DNA of 43,308 bases from Pseudoflavonifractor sp. An184 (GCF_002160305.1 NZ_NFKI01000029.1:1-43308), one strand, 5' to 3'. Counted from the first letter of the stretch, positions 1 through 8,261 are shown. Notes: generated by a model from the letters alone, not told the origin. A program made the numbers and translations.

Positions 1-1992
1 CTCCTCCGGCGCCCCGAAGTCCAGGCCGCTGTCCAGGTGCATGTGGGCCTTCACCTGGTCCCACTTGACGATGTACCCGGCCCCGTGGTCGCAGAACACC
101 GAGTCGGGGGTGTTTTCCACATCCCGCTCCACGTCGTAGCCGGTTTGAGCCACGATCTCCGCCTGATTGGGACAGGGCCGGTACCCGGACGGAGTGAGGG
201 TGAGCCGCCCCATCCCCCGGGTGTAGGCGGCCACCTGGGCGGCGTAGTCCTGGAGGCCGGACACGGGAGCGGAGCCGGTGAGCAGGGTCATGTCCCCCAG
301 GACCTCCGGGGCCTGGAGCTCGCCCCCCATCCGCTGGAGGTCAGACATGGCCCGGCCCACCTGGTCCGGGGGCAGGAGGAGGCGCAGGTCGTACCAGGGC
401 TCCAGCAGAACGCTCTCCGCCTGCATGAGGCCCTGGCGCACCGCCCGGTAGGTGGCCTGGCGGAAGTCGCCCCCCTCGGTGTGCTTCACGTGGGCCCGGC
501 CGGTGAGGAGGGTGATGGTCACGTCGGTGAGGGGGGAGCCGGTGAGCACCCCCAGGTGCTCCTTCTCCATCAGGTGGGTGAAGATGAGCCGCTGCCAGTT
601 CCGGTCCAGCACGTCCTCGGGGCAGGCGGTGGCCAGGCGGAGGCCGGAGCCCCGGGGGGCGGGCTCTAGGAGCAGGTGGACCTCGGCGTAGTGGCGCAGG
701 GGCTCAAAGTGGCCCACCCCCACCACCGGGGCGGCGATGGTCTCTTTATAGAGAATGCTGCCGGTGCTGAAGGACACCTCCAGGCCGAACCGGTCCCGGA
801 TCAGGCGGGTGAGCACCTCCAGCTGCACGGGACCCATGAGCTGCAGCCGGATCTCCCGGGCCTGCTCGCTCCAGGCGATGTGGAGCTGGGGGTCCTCCTC
901 CTCCAGCTGGCCCAGCTGCTTCAGGGCGGTGTGCACATTGGTCCCCTGGGGCAGAATGACCTGGTAGGAGAGGACCGGCTCCAGCAGGGGGATGGGGGAC
1001 TCGCCCTCAAAGCCCAGCCCCTCCCCGGCGTGGGTGCGGCTCAGGCCGGCCACGGTGCACACCGCTCCGGCGGGTACCTGGTCTACCACCCGATATTGGG
1101 CCCCGGAGTAGATGCGCAGCTGGTCGGCCTTCTCTTCCCACACCTGGTCCTCGGGCAGGCCGGGGCGGCGGTTGGTGAGCAGATCCTTCACCTTCAAGGA
1201 GCCCCCGGTCACCTTTAAATAGGTGAGGCGCACCCCCTGGGGGTCCCGGGCGATCTTAAAGACCTTCCCGCCGAACTCCTGGGGGTAGAGGGGCGGGACG
1301 GCGTACCGCTCCACCCCCCGAAGAAACTCGGTCACCCCCTCCAGCTTCAGGGCGGAGCCGAACCAGCAGGGGAACACCTTCCGGTGCCGGATGAGGGAGA
1401 TCACGTCGGGGTCCTCCAGAGCCCCCGTCTCCAGGTATTTTTCCAAAATGCCCTCGTCGCACACGGCGGCGTCCTCCTGCCACGCATCCTCCGGGGCGGA
1501 GAAGTCCACACAGCCGCTGCTGAGCCTCTGCCGGAGCTGCTCCAGCAGGGCGTCCCGGTCGGCCCCCGCCAGGTCCATCTTGTTGATAAAGAGAAAGGTG
1601 GGGGTGTGGTACCGGGACAGGAGCCGCCACAGGGTGAGGGTGTGGCCCTGGACCCCGTCGGTGCCGCTGATGACCAGAATGGCGTAGTCCAGCACCTGGA
1701 GGGTGCGCTCCATCTCGCTGGAGAAGTCCACGTGTCCCGGGGTGTCCAGCAGGGTGATGGTCATGGACTCCAGGGGGAGCACCGCCTGCTTGGAGAAGAT
1801 GGTGATGCCCCGCTCCCGCTCCTGGGCGTCGGTGTCCAGAAAGGCGTCCCCGTGGTCCACCCGGCCCAGGCGGCGCAGCTGGCCGCTGGTGTACAAAAGT
1901 CCCTCGGACAGGGTGGTCTTGCCCGCGTCCACATGGGCCAACAGACCAGCACATATTCGTTTGATTGGCTTTTCTTCTTTCTGTTCGCCCAC
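1..1992 (-). CDS. TetM/EF-G-like translational GTPase (3' end outside window)
   Basis: The minus-strand frame is open from a GTG at 1992 to the window edge, giving 664 codons. Residues 19-27 hold the P-loop (AHVDAGKTT), followed by the RGITI switch I motif, DTPGH at 83-87 and NKMD at 137-140. This is the translational GTPase signature of EF-G and the ribosomal protection proteins. Tet ribosomal protection proteins are about 640 residues. This protein is still open after 664, which fits the longer TetM-like GTPases on clostridial chromosomes better than a proven resistance gene. A GGGGG-containing Shine-Dalgarno (start region 1993-2006) precedes the GTG. The first codons up to about 14 look AT-rich and element-like, while the rest is very GC-rich, so the N-terminus may come from the ICE end. 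A tetracycline phenotype is not shown by the sequence. Confidence 0.85.
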   Translation of the reverse strand, partial: MGEQKEEKPIKRICAGLLAHVDAGKTTLSEGLLYTSGQLRRLGRVDHGDAFLDTDAQERERGITIFSKQAVLPLESMTITLLDTPGHVDFSSEMERTLQVLDYAILVISGTDGVQGHTLTLWRLLSRYHTPTFLFINKMDLAGADRDALLEQLRQRLSSGCVDFSAPEDAWQEDAAVCDEGILEKYLETGALEDPDVISLIRHRKVFPCWFGSALKLEGVTEFLRGVERYAVPPLYPQEFGGKVFKIARDPQGVRLTYLKVTGGSLKVKDLLTNRRPGLPEDQVWEEKADQLRIYSGAQYRVVDQVPAGAVCTVAGLSRTHAGEGLGFEGESPIPLLEPVLSYQVILPQGTNVHTALKQLGQLEEEDPQLHIAWSEQAREIRLQLMGPVQLEVLTRLIRDRFGLEVSFSTGSILYKETIAAPVVGVGHFEPLRHYAEVHLLLEPAPRGSGLRLATACPEDVLDRNWQRLIFTHLMEKEHLGVLTGSPLTDVTITLLTGRAHVKHTEGGDFRQATYRAVRQGLMQAESVLLEPWYDLRLLLPPDQVGRAMSDLQRMGGELQAPEVLGDMTLLTGSAPVSGLQDYAAQVAAYTRGMGRLTLTPSGYRPCPNQAEIVAQTGYDVERDVENTPDSVFCDHGAGYIVKWDQVKAHMHLDSGLDFGAPEE

Positions 1993-2007
1993 AAAAAGCG
2001 CCCCCTC

Positions 2008-2042
2008 TCATAAGAATATACTTAACATAGTATATCATAAGA
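2008..2042. repeat. Palindrome flanked by direct repeats at the ICE end
   Basis: Seven-bp inverted arms ATATACT (2016-2022) and AGTATAT (2029-2035) are separated by 6 bp. The direct repeats TCATAAGA lie at 2008-2015 and 2035-2042. The cluster sits between the recombinase stop and the GTPase start, where the recombinase's attachment arm would be expected. A role as a recombinase-binding arm or as the leader of the GTPase gene is inferred only. Confidence 0.4.
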
Positions 2043-2072
2043 GGAGGCGCGAGTCGAGGCATCGTTTTTTCT

Positions 2073-3589
2073 TTATCTGGGAAGTTTGGGATAGAGATGC
2101 AAGCTAAATTCACCCTCTGGTGTGCGAAACACTGTAATCTTCTCCAACACAATCTTCCAAAGACTATTTTTTCTATAACAGACAGATGCGGATAGCTGTC
2201 GAGAATACGCTGTGTTGTTGGAATAAGTTCTTCCACAGCTTTTTTCTCACCATTTCTTGTTGCGTGCTTTTTTTGCAAGTCTGCTTCCGCTTCCTGAAGT
2301 TTATGCATTTCTCTGGTCAAAGCATCATTGCGTTTTGAAAACATCTCCACCGTATAGACACCTTTTTCGAGATATTCGCAGATTTTATCTTGCTGGCATT
2401 GAAGCTCCAAAAGCTGCTGCCGAATCATGTTTAGTGCAGTTTCAGTTTGATCAGTTTGTGGGGGCTGCTCTGTTTCCACCTTAATCGTATATTCAGAAAG
2501 CCATTCTCGCATCGCATTTACTACAGCTTCCTCAACGAAGTCGCATTTCATTGTTCGACAGTTACATCCTCGCGTTGGGCAGCGATACCACGGTGAAGTA
2601 TGCTGAGATTTTCCGGGGACATTTCTTTTTAAAACTGCTCCGCATTTCTCGCAAAACAAAATTGAAGCAAAAGGGTTCATCAATCGCTTGTCTTTATGAA
2701 CAGATGCGTGATTTCTGCTGTTTTGTACAGCTTTAACGCTGTTCCATTGCTCCTGGGTAATGATTGGTTCGTGTAAGCCTTGGTATAACTCATAATCACG
2801 AGACTGAACTCGCTTTTTTACAAGCATTCCGTCTTTTACAATTCGCTTTGTAGGCTCGTGCCGCCAACGAATCACACCCAGGTAAACCTCATTATTCAGG
2901 ATGTTTGTGATAGAAGTTTGTCCCCATGTGCCAGTACGAGAAGGAATGTGCATCTGGTTTAATTGATATGCTATGGTGTTATACCCAATGCCTTGCCTCC
3001 CATACATATCGAAAATCATTTGTACGATTTTCGCTTCGCCTGGTTCGATTTGCAAGCTGCTACCCTTTGTACCGGGCAACTTGTAAGAACGATACCCGTA
3101 AGGAGCCATAGATCCAAGGAATTTTCCTTCAGATGCCGATTGGTTACGGCCTCTGACCAGACGCTTGGTGATAGTTTTCAGTTCGTATCGGCTGAACATG
3201 AACTTCATGTCTGTAAACTGCTCATCCGACTCATTTTGAAGATCGTATGTTTTAGATGGTGTGATAATCTTGCAGCTGTTTGTCTGTAAAACCTGCATGA
3301 TGTAGCCAGACTCCAAAGACGAGCCCCTGGACAGTCTCTCAATATCTACACAGACTACGCCTGCATACATCCCTGTGTTGACCAAATCCAACAGACGAAG
3401 CATCTTGGGGCGTGCGGAGAGTGACTCACCAGAAACCACTTCCTCCAGCGTCTCAACAACATTCAACCGCCGTTCCTTGCAAAAAGCCTCCAAGATATGC
3501 CGATGTCTATTTAATGTTTCTTCAACAGAAACATCGTCAAAATCGGTATCCATCCGGGATTTCCTTAAATACATCAAATATCGCTCCAA
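2073..3589 (-). CDS. Large serine recombinase, apparent -1 frameshift near C-terminus
   Basis: This is the probable site-specific integrase/excisionase of the ICE. The TTG start at 3589 lies 8 nt after a GGGAGG. The N-terminal resolvase domain begins at once, with YLRKS (catalytic Ser11) and DIERLSRG. It is followed by the recombinase domain, a Cys4 zinc ribbon (CEKCG ... CPTRGC) and a coiled-coil. At an A6 run (minus strand; T run at 2167-2172) the frame changes. The upstream frame runs on without a stop into the GTPase gene as nonsense. The -1 frame continues as IEKNSLWKIVLEKITV and ends in YPKLPR at a TAA at 2073, a natural C-terminus for the family. The cause is a deletion of one A, an assembly error or slippage on the A-run. 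It is AT-richer than the backbone and lies at the element end. Confidence 0.85.
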
Positions 3590-3709
3590 GTCTCACACCT
3601 CCCTTCTGCGAATCACTATGTCATCATTTTACGCAACACTTTGTGATTTCGCAAAGGTGTGACAGCATTCATCCATATCCTTGCTTACTTGAAGCGATTA
3701 AGCTAATAT

Positions 3710-3871
3710 TTAAGTTTCGCTCTGTATCTGCTCTATGCTGCGATAGGCATTTGAGACGAGATTACCAATTTTCAGTAGGATTTGTGCAATCTCCGCTGCC
3801 TCAATGCGTTGGCAGTAATCATCGTGAATACAGACAACAGTTTCATCTCCATGAATAGCTGATGCAACCAT
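3710..3871 (-). CDS. Small hypothetical protein (53 aa) upstream of recombinase
   Basis: The ATG at 3871 follows a GGAGG five bases upstream. The product begins MVASAIHGDE and ends SIEQIQSET, with a mildly amphipathic middle helix and no recognised domain. It lies 120 bp upstream of the serine recombinase on the same strand, where xis-like or accessory small proteins sit in related elements. The function is unknown. The clean ribosome site and lack of any competing frame argue that it is translated. A very short ORF (14-18 codons) in the 120-bp gap to the recombinase cannot be supported. Confidence 0.55.
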   Translation of the reverse strand: MVASAIHGDETVVCIHDDYCQRIEAAEIAQILLKIGNLVSNAYRSIEQIQSET

Positions 3872-3902
3872 TGTGTCCTCCGTTTTCTTATATCACAAAG
3901 CA

Positions 3903-3947
3903 GACAGCCGTACTGGAATGTTGTTCAACAGTTTCAGTACGGCTGTC
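3903..3947. repeat. 13-bp perfect inverted repeat (hairpin)
   Basis: GACAGCCGTACTG (3903-3915) and CAGTACGGCTGTC (3935-3947) pair perfectly around a 19-nt loop. No T-run follows on either side, so it is not a classic terminator. It lies just upstream of the 53-aa gene. It could be a regulatory leader hairpin or a protein-binding site. Confidence 0.5.
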
Positions 3948-3948
3948 A

Positions 3949-4278
3949 TTATTTCATTGATAATAAGTACGCCACATTTGCCACGCACCCCTGACGCCGG
4001 GGACAGAACAGGTCTCCGCTGGCGCGGCTGTCATAACTCCGCAGCGTCGTTCGTAGCGTGCGCCGCAGGGTTCCCCCCAAGTCTTTGGCGGGCCGTGAGG
4101 AAGTATCTTTAAGCCCCCCCGTCCTCATCGCGCCGGATGTGCCACTATCCGGGGTACAGGGTCGTTGATCGCTCCGAAACAGCTTGTCCATCACCTCCTG
4201 GCTGCTCCATCTTCGCGGCGTCCTGCACTCGCTCATACGCGGGTTATGTACCTGTTCTGCCGTGTATTCGGTTGTCAA
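3949..4278 (-). CDS. Doubtful ORF (109 aa) in the ICE regulatory region
   Basis: This is an open frame from a TTG at 4278. It has an internal AGGAGGTG directly before an in-frame ATG (MDKLFRSDQ...). The translation is rich in Arg, Ser and Thr and matches no domain that I recognise. The composition is GC-rich like the backbone, unlike the AT-rich recombinase next door. It may be a real small ICE protein, or a non-coding regulatory stretch between the sigma-like gene (4354) and the recombinase module. Confidence 0.3.
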   Translation of the reverse strand: MTTEYTAEQVHNPRMSECRTPRRWSSQEVMDKLFRSDQRPCTPDSGTSGAMRTGGLKDTSSRPAKDLGGTLRRTLRTTLRSYDSRASGDLFCPRRQGCVANVAYLLSMK

Positions 4279-4287
4279 TGTACCTGT
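4246..4287. repeat. Direct repeats ATGTACCTGT
   Basis: Ten-bp copies lie at 4246-4255 and 4278-4287. Related ACAGGTACA and TGTACCTTGT strings recur upstream of the sigma-like gene, around 4875-4885 and 4933-4945. They may be binding sites for one of the element's regulators. This is seen by eye only. Confidence 0.35.
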
Positions 4288-4353
4288 GAAGGGAAAATAG
4301 CCTTCTTATAGGTACTGACAAAAAACAGTTCAAACAGGCATAGGCAGAGAAAA

Positions 4354-4770
4354 TTAGCAGAATTTTTTTGCCAACCGCTTCAGCCCGTTGCGGATACTGC
4401 GGCGGACGCTGCCAGGATCAACGCCTTCAGCGTGCGCGATCTCCACCGGCGTCATGCCGAGATAGAAGTGGGCATAGAGCCGTTTAGCCTGCTTCTCCGG
4501 CAGGGACATCACCGCAGCGTACAACCGTTCCTGCTGCTGTCTGGCCTCAAAAATATCTTCCGGGGTCGGCACATGGGTCACAGTTGCCTTTTCAATGCCA
4601 TTGCCATAGTCAAAGGAGTAGTGTGCCTTATGACGGTACATACGGCGCTCATAGGCCGCGTCCATCCGCTGGGCGGCCTGGATAGCGTCCAGCACTTCCT
4701 CAGTTACTTCCACATAGGTATCTGTTTTATAAACATCGGGATACAGTTCCCGAAGATTGATGATTTTCAT
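4354..4770 (-). CDS. Sigma-70 region 4-like ICE regulator
   Basis: This 138-aa protein has a C-terminal helix-turn-helix at about residues 103-135 (GMTPVEIAHAEGVDPGSV followed by RRSIRNGLKRL), the region 4 layout of small sigma factors in Tn916/Tn1549-like elements. The N-terminal part is helical with no region 2, so it is more likely an accessory transcription factor than a full sigma factor. The ATG at 4770 follows GGAGGTCCATA. It is divergent from the XRE gene at 5069, and the two probably form the regulatory switch of the element. The A-rich stretch after its stop resembles a U-tract without a clear stem. Confidence 0.75.
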   Translation of the reverse strand: MKIINLRELYPDVYKTDTYVEVTEEVLDAIQAAQRMDAAYERRMYRHKAHYSFDYGNGIEKATVTHVPTPEDIFEARQQQERLYAAVMSLPEKQAKRLYAHFYLGMTPVEIAHAEGVDPGSVRRSIRNGLKRLAKKFC

Positions 4771-5068
4771 TATGGACCTCCAGTTCGATTCAAGCGTTGT
4801 AAACGGGTGAATCGAATGGAGGCGGGGAACGGCAGCCGGGTAAATTACCGGCTTCTTTTAATCTGTATTGGAGTACAGGTACAAGGGCATACCGCTTTCG
4901 AGTGAAACACTGAAATTCATGTAAAACTGGTTGGTTTTATCCAATGTACCTTGTTTCAAGTGCATCCCCTTTCACTGCATTTATACATTACAATACAGTT
5001 TTAAGGTGGTACGCGGTGAATTAAAATGAACGAAAGTGTATTGTAGAATATCCTTGAGGTGAATCAGG
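4771..5068. promoter_or_regulatory. Divergent control region with paired 9-bp operator-like repeats
   Basis: This gene-free 298 bp lies between the sigma-like gene and the XRE gene. TACAATACA (4989-4997) and TGTATTGTA (5037-5045) are exact inverted copies bracketing the likely promoter of the XRE gene, as expected for autoregulation. A bulged stem (AGCC-GGTAA / TTACC-GGCT) lies near 4833-4852, followed by TTCTTTTAAT on the plus strand. Promoter hexamers are not clear enough to call. Confidence 0.45.
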
Positions 5069-5419
5069 ATGCAACAATACGCACAACATTTAGCTGATGT
5101 CGTAAAGACTGCCCGGTTAGAACTCGGCCTCACACAAGAAGAAGTAGCCGAGCGATGCGACACCGACGTGCGAACTATCATCAATATGGAGAAGGGGCGC
5201 GGAAACCCTAAGCTCGAAACGCTATTCAAAGTCGTCCGTGTTCTGAAAATAGACGCAAGAGAATTATTTGAGGATAGACCACAGGATGGCAGCCCATCAA
5301 TCCATCGTGCGTGTCTGCTCATCAATGAATGCAGCGAGGACGAAGCGGCTACTTTGCTTCCTGTGATTGAGGCTGTTTTGACCGCGCTGCGCTCAAGGAG
5401 CGGTATCACAATTCAATAA
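5069..5419 (+). CDS. XRE-family transcriptional regulator
   Basis: This 116-aa protein has an N-terminal HTH_3 domain at about residues 9-65 (ARLELGLTQEEVAERCDTDV, then a recognition helix leading to IINMEKGRGNPKLETL). The C-terminal half is short and helical and probably dimerises. A GAGGTG lies 9-10 nt before the ATG. It is the only plus-strand gene of the left arm and is convergent with the KTR gene, with which it shares a terminator. The likely role is an immunity or transfer repressor of the ICE, by position and family. Inverted repeats in front of it suggest that it controls itself. Confidence 0.85.
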   Translation: MQQYAQHLADVVKTARLELGLTQEEVAERCDTDVRTIINMEKGRGNPKLETLFKVVRVLKIDARELFEDRPQDGSPSIHRACLLINECSEDEAATLLPVIEAVLTALRSRSGITIQ

Positions 5420-5421
5420 GT

Positions 5422-5467
5422 AAAAAACGCAGAGCCTGCCTCCCGATCATCGGGTAGCAGGCTCTGC
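5422..5467. terminator. Bidirectional intrinsic terminator
   Basis: GCAGAGCCTGC (5429-5439) pairs perfectly with GCAGGCTCTGC (5457-5467), with a further inner CCCGA/TCGGG stem. The A6 at 5422-5427 gives a U-tract on the minus strand, so it mainly ends the KTR transcript. It also lies directly after the XRE stop. Confidence 0.85.
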
Positions 5468-5470
5468 ACT

Positions 5471-5653
5471 TTAAGCGTCTGGCTCTTTGCTGGGCACCAT
5501 TTTCAGCTTTACTACGTCAATCAAAATTTCCCGTTTGCACTTTGGGCAATAGAGCGGGAATTTGATCAAAACGGTATCTTCATACACTTTTGTTCGCGTT
5601 TTACCGCCGCAAATCGGGCAGTGTATCCATCGTGACTCTTTTCTATGGTTCAT
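5471..5653 (-). CDS. Cysteine-rich KTR-domain protein
   Basis: This 60-aa protein has two CxxC pairs (CPICGGKTRTK and CPKCKRE) spaced like a zinc ribbon. It is the KTR family found beside tet and other cargo genes in Tn916/Tn1549-like elements. Its function is not known. The start at 5653 has only a weak ribosome site (AAGG). It lies 109 bp downstream of the cytidylate kinase-like gene on the same strand and may end that transcript. Its presence marks the usual cargo slot between regulators and mobilisation genes. Confidence 0.8.
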   Translation of the reverse strand: MNHRKESRWIHCPICGGKTRTKVYEDTVLIKFPLYCPKCKREILIDVVKLKMVPSKEPDA

Positions 5654-5762
5654 TTTGCTTGCCTTATTTCATATTACGACTCTGCATGGTATGTCTGGTT
5701 CTGTGAACATGAAATAGTTGTCCCTTTCCAGTCCGGCAGACATCCTGTTCCACCGAACCAGA

Positions 5763-6380
5763 TCAATGGCCGAAACCTGTTACCAACTGTTCCAATCCTG
5801 GAATAATCGTCTTTACCTCTGGAAACCGTGATGTATTGATACAGAGGTCATAATTCGCTTTGTCACCCCATACCTGCTCAACATAAAATTTATAATATCG
5901 TGCCCGTTTTTTATCCACAGAAATGATCTTCTGTCGAAGCTCTCGGTCATCCAGAGCATCTACATCGCTATTTTTGCTCCGGCAACGGGCAATTTTGCTC
6001 TCCATATCTGCATAAATAAAAATCCGAACAGGGTTCATCTCTCTTAATGTGTAGTCCGCACAGCGGCCAACGATCACGCAGTCGGATTTCTCGGCAAAAT
6101 CCCGAATCACCTTGCTTTCCTGCATATAAAACTTCAAATTTTGTTCCACGACATAATTTGTCGGTGAGCCAAAGGTGTGCGCCGTTGTGATGGGAAGAAG
6201 CGGGATCGGAGCCGTTTCCTCCATGTGCCGGACGTACTCCTCAGCAAAATCCGTCCGTTTCATTAACTCCGTGATGATCTCCTGGTCGTAATAGGCGATC
6301 CCCATTTTCTCCGCTAAGCGGCGTCCGATTTCCCGGCCTCCACTTCCAAATTCACGGCTGATTGTTATAATACGGTTCAT
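5763..6380 (-). CDS. Cytidylate kinase-like family protein
   Basis: This 205-aa P-loop protein begins MNRIITISREFGSGGREIG, with the nucleotide-binding loop at residues 8-17. It contains VIVGRCADY and RIFIYAD, typical of the cytidylate kinase-2 family rather than housekeeping Cmk. The substrate is not established for this family. I chose the ATG at 6380 because AAGGAG lies 8 nt upstream and the Pfam-like start follows directly. An upstream in-frame start at 6437 would add 19 residues without a ribosome site. It is the last clear gene of the ABC/MATE/DtxR-like operon, 66 bp after the repressor gene. Confidence 0.8.
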   Translation of the reverse strand: MNRIITISREFGSGGREIGRRLAEKMGIAYYDQEIITELMKRTDFAEEYVRHMEETAPIPLLPITTAHTFGSPTNYVVEQNLKFYMQESKVIRDFAEKSDCVIVGRCADYTLREMNPVRIFIYADMESKIARCRSKNSDVDALDDRELRQKIISVDKKRARYYKFYVEQVWGDKANYDLCINTSRFPEVKTIIPGLEQLVTGFGH

Positions 6381-6446
6381 AAAAATTCTCCTTTTTGATG
6401 TTGAGTGAGCCGATCTAAAGCGTTTTTCGCCTTTCATACAGATACC

Positions 6447-6830
6447 CTATTCTTTATGTGCATTGTAAGCATCCCGCAGACGCTCGAAAGACTGCTGGCT
6501 GATCATGTGTTCCATCCGGCAGGCATCCTGTTCCGCCAATGCCGAATCAACGCCGGCACTTGTGAGCAGTTCCGCGAAAAAGCGGTGCTTTTCGTATGTC
6601 CGTTCTGCGATCTCACGGCCAAGATCCGTTAAAGATAAGAGATAGTCGCTGTCTTTAATCAGAAAGCCGCCTTTTTGCAATAGATCGACTGCGTTGCTGA
6701 CACTGGGCTTTGATACTCCCAAAAAGCGTGCTACATCAATAGAGCGCACAACGCCCTTTTCCTTTTGAAGAACCAGAACAGCCTCCAGATAGTCCTCGCC
6801 AGAGGAACGGATCACCGAATCATGCCTCAT
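6447..6830 (-). CDS. DtxR/MntR-like metal-dependent repressor
   Basis: This 127-aa protein has a winged-helix domain (RSIDVARFLGVSKPSVSNAV, about residues 29-48). The dimerisation region has the family metal ligands: the EKHRFF segment, and C-x-x-E-H in CRMEHMIS. The SH3-like third domain is absent, as in short MntR-type members. The ATG at 6830 overlaps the MATE stop by 11 nt, implying translational coupling. An inference is that it senses iron or manganese and controls the exporter operon. A palindrome of DtxR-box style lies in that operon's promoter at 11926-11939. Confidence 0.85.
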   Translation of the reverse strand: MRHDSVIRSSGEDYLEAVLVLQKEKGVVRSIDVARFLGVSKPSVSNAVDLLQKGGFLIKDSDYLLSLTDLGREIAERTYEKHRFFAELLTSAGVDSALAEQDACRMEHMISQQSFERLRDAYNAHKE

Positions 6831-8205
6831 GCGATCCGCCTGCTTTCTTTCCCCCCTCCGATAAGCCTTTCCACGCTTTTCTCAAAAACGCAACGGCCAC
6901 GATAGCGGTCAGCCCCATAGACACTGGGCCGGACCAGAGCAAGCCTTCCACACCGAACCACCGGCCTAACAGGAACATGGCAGGCAGCACAATGATGATC
7001 TGCCGGATCAGGGTAAGGATGGCGGCCCGCACCGGCTGACCCAGGGATTGCAGGAAGATGCTTCCCGTCATTTGGAACACGTCCACAACGATCAGCAGCA
7101 GATAGATCCGCAGGCATTTCACCGCAAATTCCAGATAGAGCGGGTCGCTTTCGCCAAATAGCCGGACAATGCTCATGGGCGCAAGCTGGAACCAAAGCGT
7201 GGCCGCCAGCAAAAAGATGGCAGACGCTACCAGAATTGTCTTGTAGGTATCTTTGACCCGCTGATACAGTCCCCGGCCATAGTTGTAGCCGATGATGGGC
7301 TGGCTGCCGCTGGAGAGCCCCAGTGCAAAGCACTGTACCACTACAAAAATCTTAACCGTAACACCCATTGTGGTCATGGGAATATCGCTTCCGTAGATGC
7401 TCTGTGCGCCATAGTAGACATACAGGTTATTCTGAACAGCGGACACAATGACGATGGTGAACTGGCTCATAAAGCTGGACAGCCCGCCTTTTGCCACGGC
7501 GGGGATCAGCCCCACACAGCCGGAGAAAGAACTGCGGTCCAGAGGAATCGTGCGGCAGCGGCGCAAGGCAACGATGTTGACAACAGCGGTAGCCATCTGC
7601 CCCAAAATGGTGGCCCAGGCGGCACCCTTTACTCCCATGCCCAGCAGGAAGATGGCAACCGGGTCGCCAATGATATTCACGATGAAACCGGCGATCATGC
7701 CTCCCATCGCCATGCCGGGCTGTCCGTCCGCCCGAACCAGGGAGGTAGAGCCGATGGAAAAAACATTCCAGATCATGCCGAGGGAAATGATCCGTCCATA
7801 ATCCAGCGCATAGGGCAGCGTCTGTTCCGTAGCCCCGAACAGCATACAGAGCGGTTCCAGAAACGCCAGATAGACTGCGGCAAGCACGATACCGCATCCC
7901 AGCAAGGCGGCAATCGACGCCGCTGCGGCACGGGATACCTTGTCCCGCTCTCCCGCCCCCAGATGCAGGCTGATGTAGTTGGCGCCGCCTTCCCCAATCA
8001 TCAGGCCAAGCGCCAGCGCCACCTGGGTCAGCGGGTAAATGACATTGGTTGCTCCATTTCCCAGGTAGCCGACGCCCTGGCCAATGAAAATCTGGTCTAC
8101 CATGTTGTAGACTGCGGTGATCACTAAGGAAATAATGCTGGGAACAGAAAAGGTAAGCAGCAGCTTACTGATCCGTTCCGTCCTGAGTCGTTCTTCTACG
8201 TTCAT
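6820..8205 (-). CDS. MATE-family efflux transporter (461 aa)
   Basis: This is a twelve-helix MATE (NorM/DinF-type) cation-drug antiporter. The N-terminus carries the PSIISLVITAVYNMVDQIFIG motif region, repeated in the second half as expected for the two-bundle fold. Length and hydropathy are normal for the family. The ATG at 8205 follows GGAGGTACTTT. It lies 56 bp downstream of the ABC pair on the same strand and overlaps the repressor gene, so all five genes probably form one transcript. The substrate cannot be read from sequence. Confidence 0.92.
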   Translation of the reverse strand: MNVEERLRTERISKLLLTFSVPSIISLVITAVYNMVDQIFIGQGVGYLGNGATNVIYPLTQVALALGLMIGEGGANYISLHLGAGERDKVSRAAAASIAALLGCGIVLAAVYLAFLEPLCMLFGATEQTLPYALDYGRIISLGMIWNVFSIGSTSLVRADGQPGMAMGGMIAGFIVNIIGDPVAIFLLGMGVKGAAWATILGQMATAVVNIVALRRCRTIPLDRSSFSGCVGLIPAVAKGGLSSFMSQFTIVIVSAVQNNLYVYYGAQSIYGSDIPMTTMGVTVKIFVVVQCFALGLSSGSQPIIGYNYGRGLYQRVKDTYKTILVASAIFLLAATLWFQLAPMSIVRLFGESDPLYLEFAVKCLRIYLLLIVVDVFQMTGSIFLQSLGQPVRAAILTLIRQIIIVLPAMFLLGRWFGVEGLLWSGPVSMGLTAIVAVAFLRKAWKGLSEGGKKAGGSHEA

Positions 8206-8261
8206 AAAGTACCTCCATTGATTTTTGATTTTTATTGCATCACAGCCGAATGAAAAGTCCC

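Noticed and set aside
1-1992. Tetracycline resistance gene tet(M/O/W)
   Set aside because: Only family-level motifs are shared. The sequence differs clearly from Tet(W) and is longer than that family, so resistance is not claimed.
1256-3589. A single 777-aa reading frame joining the recombinase to about 250 further residues
   Set aside because: The downstream part is an out-of-frame, low-complexity reading of the GTPase gene, whose true frame carries all GTPase motifs. The long frame is the result of the frameshift at 2167-2172 in GC-rich DNA without stops.
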